64,000 nucleotides of DNA from Gammaproteobacteria bacterium (GTDB taxonomy: Bacteria; Pseudomonadota; Gammaproteobacteria; Steroidobacterales; Steroidobacteraceae). Below are positions 61,070 through 64,000 of this stretch, one piece after another. Made by a program: the position numbers and the translations under genes. The stretch spans positions 22,481-86,480 of the forward strand of contig JAQGOF010000127.1 of the NCBI GenBank assembly GCA_028293745.1. Reading direction: 5' to 3'. Numbering within the stretch: position 1 is the first letter of the stretch; every line of letters begins with the position of its first letter. Below the pieces are notes generated by a model that was given only the letters and a program-made list of their open reading frames with translations, did no database searches and had not been told where the DNA came from.

Positions 61070-61723
61070 CTAGAGCAAGCCGTCGAGCCGGTCTATGTCG
61101 TTGATGACCCGCCAATGACCGCCACCTTTTTCCACCTTCGATTTCCAGGAATCCAGTCTTGACATGTACTCGCGGGGATCAAAGTTGTCCGACCTCAACT
61201 TGGTCACGTTCAGCGCCACGACGTCGAAGCCCTTGAGATCGAGCGGGATGTTGCGCACGTAACCCTTGGCCAGGTCCTCCTTCATATCGGAGAAGATCAG
61301 GATCTCCTTGTGACCCGGGTTCTTCTCCCTCAGGAACTCGATGGCCTGCAGCAGGCCGCCGGTAATGTCCGTGAAAGGCGCCGGCGCGGACTCGTCGATG
61401 AACTTTTCGACGCGGCTGGCAAACGCCCGCTTCTGCTGATTGGCCGTGCTGGGCCGATCATCGAACGTCGCCTTCGCAATGATGTTCTTCTCCGTGAAGC
61501 TTGCCGTATCGATGCGCGCCACCGCGAACGAATCCGCTGGCTGCAGCCGCGAGAGCGCCACGAGGATGATCTGCTCGGCCTTGGTCACCTGTTTGTTGTA
61601 GGTACCTGAAGTATCGATCAACAGGTACAGGCCGGTATTGCGCGGCACATTCACCTGGCCGCATGCGGCCAGCAGCACAACGAGCCCCACCGCAGCCGAT
61701 CGGTAACGCGTGGGCCGGGTCAC
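61070..61723 (-). CDS. von Willebrand factor A lipoprotein
   Basis: 217-residue protein starting at GTG 61723, seven bases after GGAGG and overlapping the upstream gene's TGA. A lipoprotein signal with lipobox LLAAC (Cys near residue 21) is followed by a VWA fold: [11 protein letters not shown] holds a MIDAS-like DxSxT, then [33 protein letters not shown] and [10 protein letters not shown] (second acidic strand). It is predicted to be anchored in a membrane and to bind a partner in a metal-dependent way. No specific family was recognised; the upstream membrane protein is the likely partner. Confidence 0.75.
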   Translation of the reverse strand: MTRPTRYRSAAVGLVVLLAACGQVNVPRNTGLYLLIDTSGTYNKQVTKAEQIILVALSRLQPADSFAVARIDTASFTEKNIIAKATFDDRPSTANQQKRAFASRVEKFIDESAPAPFTDITGGLLQAIEFLREKNPGHKEILIFSDMKEDLAKGYVRNIPLDLKGFDVVALNVTKLRSDNFDPREYMSRLDSWKSKVEKGGGHWRVINDIDRLDGLL

Positions 61724-63198
61724 GACTTTGCCTCCTGCCACGCCTGTGGCTCTTCCATCACGGGGCGCATGTTTGCCAGTTCTTTCATGCTCGCCATTTC
61801 CTGGTCGTGGGAAGCCTGGTTGGCGGCTACCCGCGATTCGATCCACAAGGGAACGAACAACGGCAGGTCGTAGATGCGCTCGGCCAGCGTGCCGACATGA
61901 CGCATACCGTTGCCGAGCACCCGCAGAATCAGCGACAACGCGCGCATGAACCCGATCGCGATGAGTCCCAACACCGTCCTGAGCGAGTGAACGAACGTCT
62001 CGAGTGGAATCGCCACGAACACGAGCGCAAACGGCAGAATGAATCCCATTCCCATCTGCGCGGCGGTCGTAATCCACAGATGCTCGTTCACGCCCGCAGT
62101 AGCACCATCGCCACGCAGCAACGCGCTGGTCGCCAGCTCGTCCTGTAACAGGACCTCGCGCATGTAGGCAAGGCCCGCCTCGATGCTCGCCATCAGCAGC
62201 AGGATGATGAACGTGACGGCCATCATTCGCCGCCGCATCTTGTCCGACAGCGCGCTGATCACGGGAAACAGCCGGGTGATGCGCAGGGACTCCATGAGGA
62301 ACAGGCCCATGGAAATCTCCACCATGATGATGACCAGGGCCGCAATGTCAGCCGTGCGGAAGGCGCCGATGAAGCTCGTGCCACCCACCATTTCGGCCAT
62401 CGGCCGGGCAATGAGCGTGAAGTTGATGGCAGCACCTGCCGCCGCAACTGCCAACACGAGCGCCGAGACGAAGAAGTATACGAGCGATGACGAAGACAGT
62501 ATGGAGACTGCCCGGTCCTCGCCGCGCACCATATCGTCGTACTCCTGCATGTGACGATCGATGGCCAGCGCCCGCTCCAACACGCTCTCTACGTTTTTGT
62601 TGACACGCCCCAGCGTTTCCTGGATCCGTCGCCAGTCCGGCATCATCTTGCGCAGCAGCGCATGCCGCTCGGCACTGGCCTTGCGATAGTCATCCATGGC
62701 CTCGGAATGCGCACGCACCATGGACTTGTGAATATCCTCCAGGATTTCGGTACCACCGCTCTTGGAGTCGAGATTGGCGATGACCTTCACCGCCTGAACC
62801 CAGCCCGGCGCCTCGGGAGGTACTTCGACGGCCTTCTCCTGGTCCTCCTCGATACGGACAATCGATTCGGTCAATGCGCGGTGAAGCGTCGGGTAATTGG
62901 CGAGATCCTTGCGGACCGTATCACCGACCCGGACAAACTCGCGCTCGACGATCCGCTCCTTTGCTTCGCGGCCGGCGGAAAGCAGCACTTCCCTATTGCG
63001 CGCCGCCAGCTTCTCCTCGCCGCGCGCAACAGCGTGCGACGCAAGGCGCAATCCGCGTCCCAGCGCGTCGGTAACTGCCCGAATCGCCTGATGCGCCGTG
63101 CGCCGGGCGAAGTAAAGTGCCACTACCAGCAGCGCCAGCAGGATGACCGCTGACACAGCGGGCCACGGCGTGATCGCCAACAAACTCGTCATGGACAT
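61720..63198 (-). CDS. Five-helix inner membrane protein of unknown function
   Basis: 492 residues. An N-terminal helix (about 10-28, [18 protein letters not shown]) precedes a long hydrophilic, partly coiled region (about 30-235), then four further hydrophobic segments near 245-270, 290-310, 325-345 and 385-405 (VYFFVSALVLAVAAAGAA, ALVIIMVEISMGLFLME, FIILLLMASIEAGLAYM, GMGFILPFALVFVAIPLE) and a charged C-terminus. No family was recognised. ATG 63198 follows GGAG at a good distance; ATG 63192 is an alternative. Coupled by a GTGA overlap to the VWA lipoprotein. Ion or stress-related membrane complexes with VWA partners are a possible analogy, not established. Confidence 0.7.
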   Translation of the reverse strand: MSMTSLLAITPWPAVSAVILLALLVVALYFARRTAHQAIRAVTDALGRGLRLASHAVARGEEKLAARNREVLLSAGREAKERIVEREFVRVGDTVRKDLANYPTLHRALTESIVRIEEDQEKAVEVPPEAPGWVQAVKVIANLDSKSGGTEILEDIHKSMVRAHSEAMDDYRKASAERHALLRKMMPDWRRIQETLGRVNKNVESVLERALAIDRHMQEYDDMVRGEDRAVSILSSSSLVYFFVSALVLAVAAAGAAINFTLIARPMAEMVGGTSFIGAFRTADIAALVIIMVEISMGLFLMESLRITRLFPVISALSDKMRRRMMAVTFIILLLMASIEAGLAYMREVLLQDELATSALLRGDGATAGVNEHLWITTAAQMGMGFILPFALVFVAIPLETFVHSLRTVLGLIAIGFMRALSLILRVLGNGMRHVGTLAERIYDLPLFVPLWIESRVAANQASHDQEMASMKELANMRPVMEEPQAWQEAKS

Positions 63199-63348
63199 AC
63201 GGGTGCTCCGCTGCAGGTGGGCTACACTTATTGCGCGGGGCATCGCTGGCGTCAACGGCCCGAAAACCGTCGCGGTTTGACGCCAACTTTATGTCACGAG
63301 GCGTGAGTATGTGAATTCGCAGAAGAAATCGGCAACCCTGATGAGACC

Positions 63349-63366
63349 GGGACTGTGTTTAGTCCC
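63349..63366. other. Small hairpin in the 220-base gap before the membrane protein gene
   Basis: GGGACT-6 nt-AGTCCC between the receptor remnant and the membrane protein gene. It may be a weak terminator for the receptor transcript; otherwise this gap (63199-63418) shows nothing recognisable. Confidence 0.35.
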
Positions 63367-63418
63367 ATGCATTCTGAACCAAACGGAACCCGCACCTGTC
63401 AGGAATGCGAGACGCTTC

Positions 63419-64000
63419 TCATAGCCGGTAACGCACTCCGAGCTTGAAGTTGCGGCCGATTGGATCGAATAACAGATTGTTACCGGTGCCATTGGCGCCC
63501 GGCACGCGCGGTGGATCGGTGTCGAGCAGATTATTGACTCCGCCGTACACCGAGAACGCGCCCCGTTTCGAGGCATCGAAGCGGTACTCGACCACGAGAT
63601 CCAGGTAGGTAGCCGACTTCACGTGGTTGGTGTTGGAGCTGTTCGTCAGCTTGATGTCATAGCCGGGCTGGTCCGGACCCACGAAGGCGGCATTGTAGAT
63701 TCCCGCGGGAATGAACCGGCCGTGTAGCGAGACGCTCAGGGCCTCGTCCACCCAGTTTATGAGTGTGTCGAGGGTGTACCGCGGGATTCCGGGGATGGTG
63801 GTCGCCCGCAGGCCCGTCTGCCCTGCCCGGTTGACGGGTCCTGCCGAATCGGCCGTGATCAGGTCGAACACGTAGGTCGCCAGGATGCGGACGCCGTCGT
63901 GTTCGGTCCGAACAGCTCGCTGACATTGGGGGCGCGAATGTCGCGTGACTTCGTCGCGCGCAGTCGCAGCATCTGCACGGGCTCCCAAACCAGTCCGTAC
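63419..64000 (-). pseudogene. TonB-dependent receptor, frameshifted or internally deleted (cut by window edge)
   Basis: From the window edge one frame reads YGLVWEPVQMLRLRATKSRD then IRAPNVSELFGPNTT, the RAPN-type block of barrel strands in TonB receptors, but it stops near 63860. A different frame then carries GVRILATYVFDLI and the receptor C-terminus: YTLDTLINW, YNAAFVGP, VYGGVNNLLDTDPP and FDPIGRNFKLGVRYRL with the terminal aromatic/leucine beta signal. The roughly 150-200 residues usual between these blocks are missing, so a deletion plus frame change near 63890 is inferred. A sequencing or assembly error is the alternative. Confidence 0.75.

Overview
The window is GC-rich, densely coding chromosomal DNA. 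Its gene order (gyrA-serC-pheA-aroA-cmk-rpsA-ihfB-lapB, ubiG next to an mtaD relative, scpA-scpB-rluB, smc-zipA-ligA, dksA-gluQ, rimP-nusA-infB-rbfA-truB-rpsO-pnp) is that of a gammaproteobacterium. The PhaR-type polyhydroxyalkanoate regulator, a DksA lacking most zinc cysteines, TonB receptors and the aromatic catabolism fit an environmental lineage near Steroidobacterales/Nevskiales. That placement is inference from gene content; no marker search was run.

Layout. 1-13 kb: the end of a sensor kinase, then a long minus-strand block gyrA, serC, serA, pheA, aroA, cmk, rpsA, ihfB, lapB, galU. 13-19 kb: a plus-strand run of a catalytically degenerate MtaD-like amidohydrolase, ubiG, rmuC, a phytoene-synthase-like protein lacking its aspartate motifs, a YciK-type SDR and a MarR regulator. 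18.8-25 kb: minus-strand yciO, trpS, scpA, scpB and an RluB-like protein whose catalytic Asp is replaced by Pro and whose N-terminus is a Gly/Arg repeat array. 25-28 kb: yciB, bolA, a PpiC lipoprotein and a secreted Gly-rich protein. 28-35 kb: smc-zipA-ligA on minus, then queF. 35-38 kb: dksA, gluQ, phaR on plus. 37.7-46.6 kb: the minus-strand translation/RNA operon rimP-nusA-infB-rbfA-truB-rpsO-pnp with a small plus-strand lipoprotein inside it. 46.6-52 kb: an intergenic region with a terminator-ended RNA candidate on minus, then hutC-hutU-hutI-hutH with two matching palindromic HutC operators. 52-59 kb: Ku, then a complete protocatechuate 4,5-cleavage cluster (ligK, galD/ligU on plus; ligI, ligA, ligB, ligC, ligJ on minus). 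59-63 kb: a possible minus-strand unit of a five-helix membrane protein, a von Willebrand A lipoprotein and recQ. The right edge holds a broken TonB-dependent receptor.

How the genes work together. The hut genes convert histidine to urocanate, imidazolone propionate and formiminoglutamate; the last step (HutG or HutF) is not in the window. The lig genes convert protocatechuate through 4-carboxy-2-hydroxymuconate semialdehyde, 2-pyrone-4,6-dicarboxylate and 4-oxalomesaconate to pyruvate plus oxaloacetate; no regulator or transporter for this pathway is visible here.

The most unusual signals are: three genes (ligK, truB, gluQ) with no in-frame ATG, GTG or TTG ahead of their conserved N-termini but with a purine-rich ribosome site correctly spaced before ATT, ATT and ATA; three intact genes that have lost the catalytic residues of their families (MtaD-like, RluB-like, phytoene-synthase-like); a structured, terminator-ended RNA upstream of rimP; and the uncharacterised membrane protein plus VWA lipoprotein pair. 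No tRNA, rRNA, CRISPR array, insertion sequence or phage gene was recognised.
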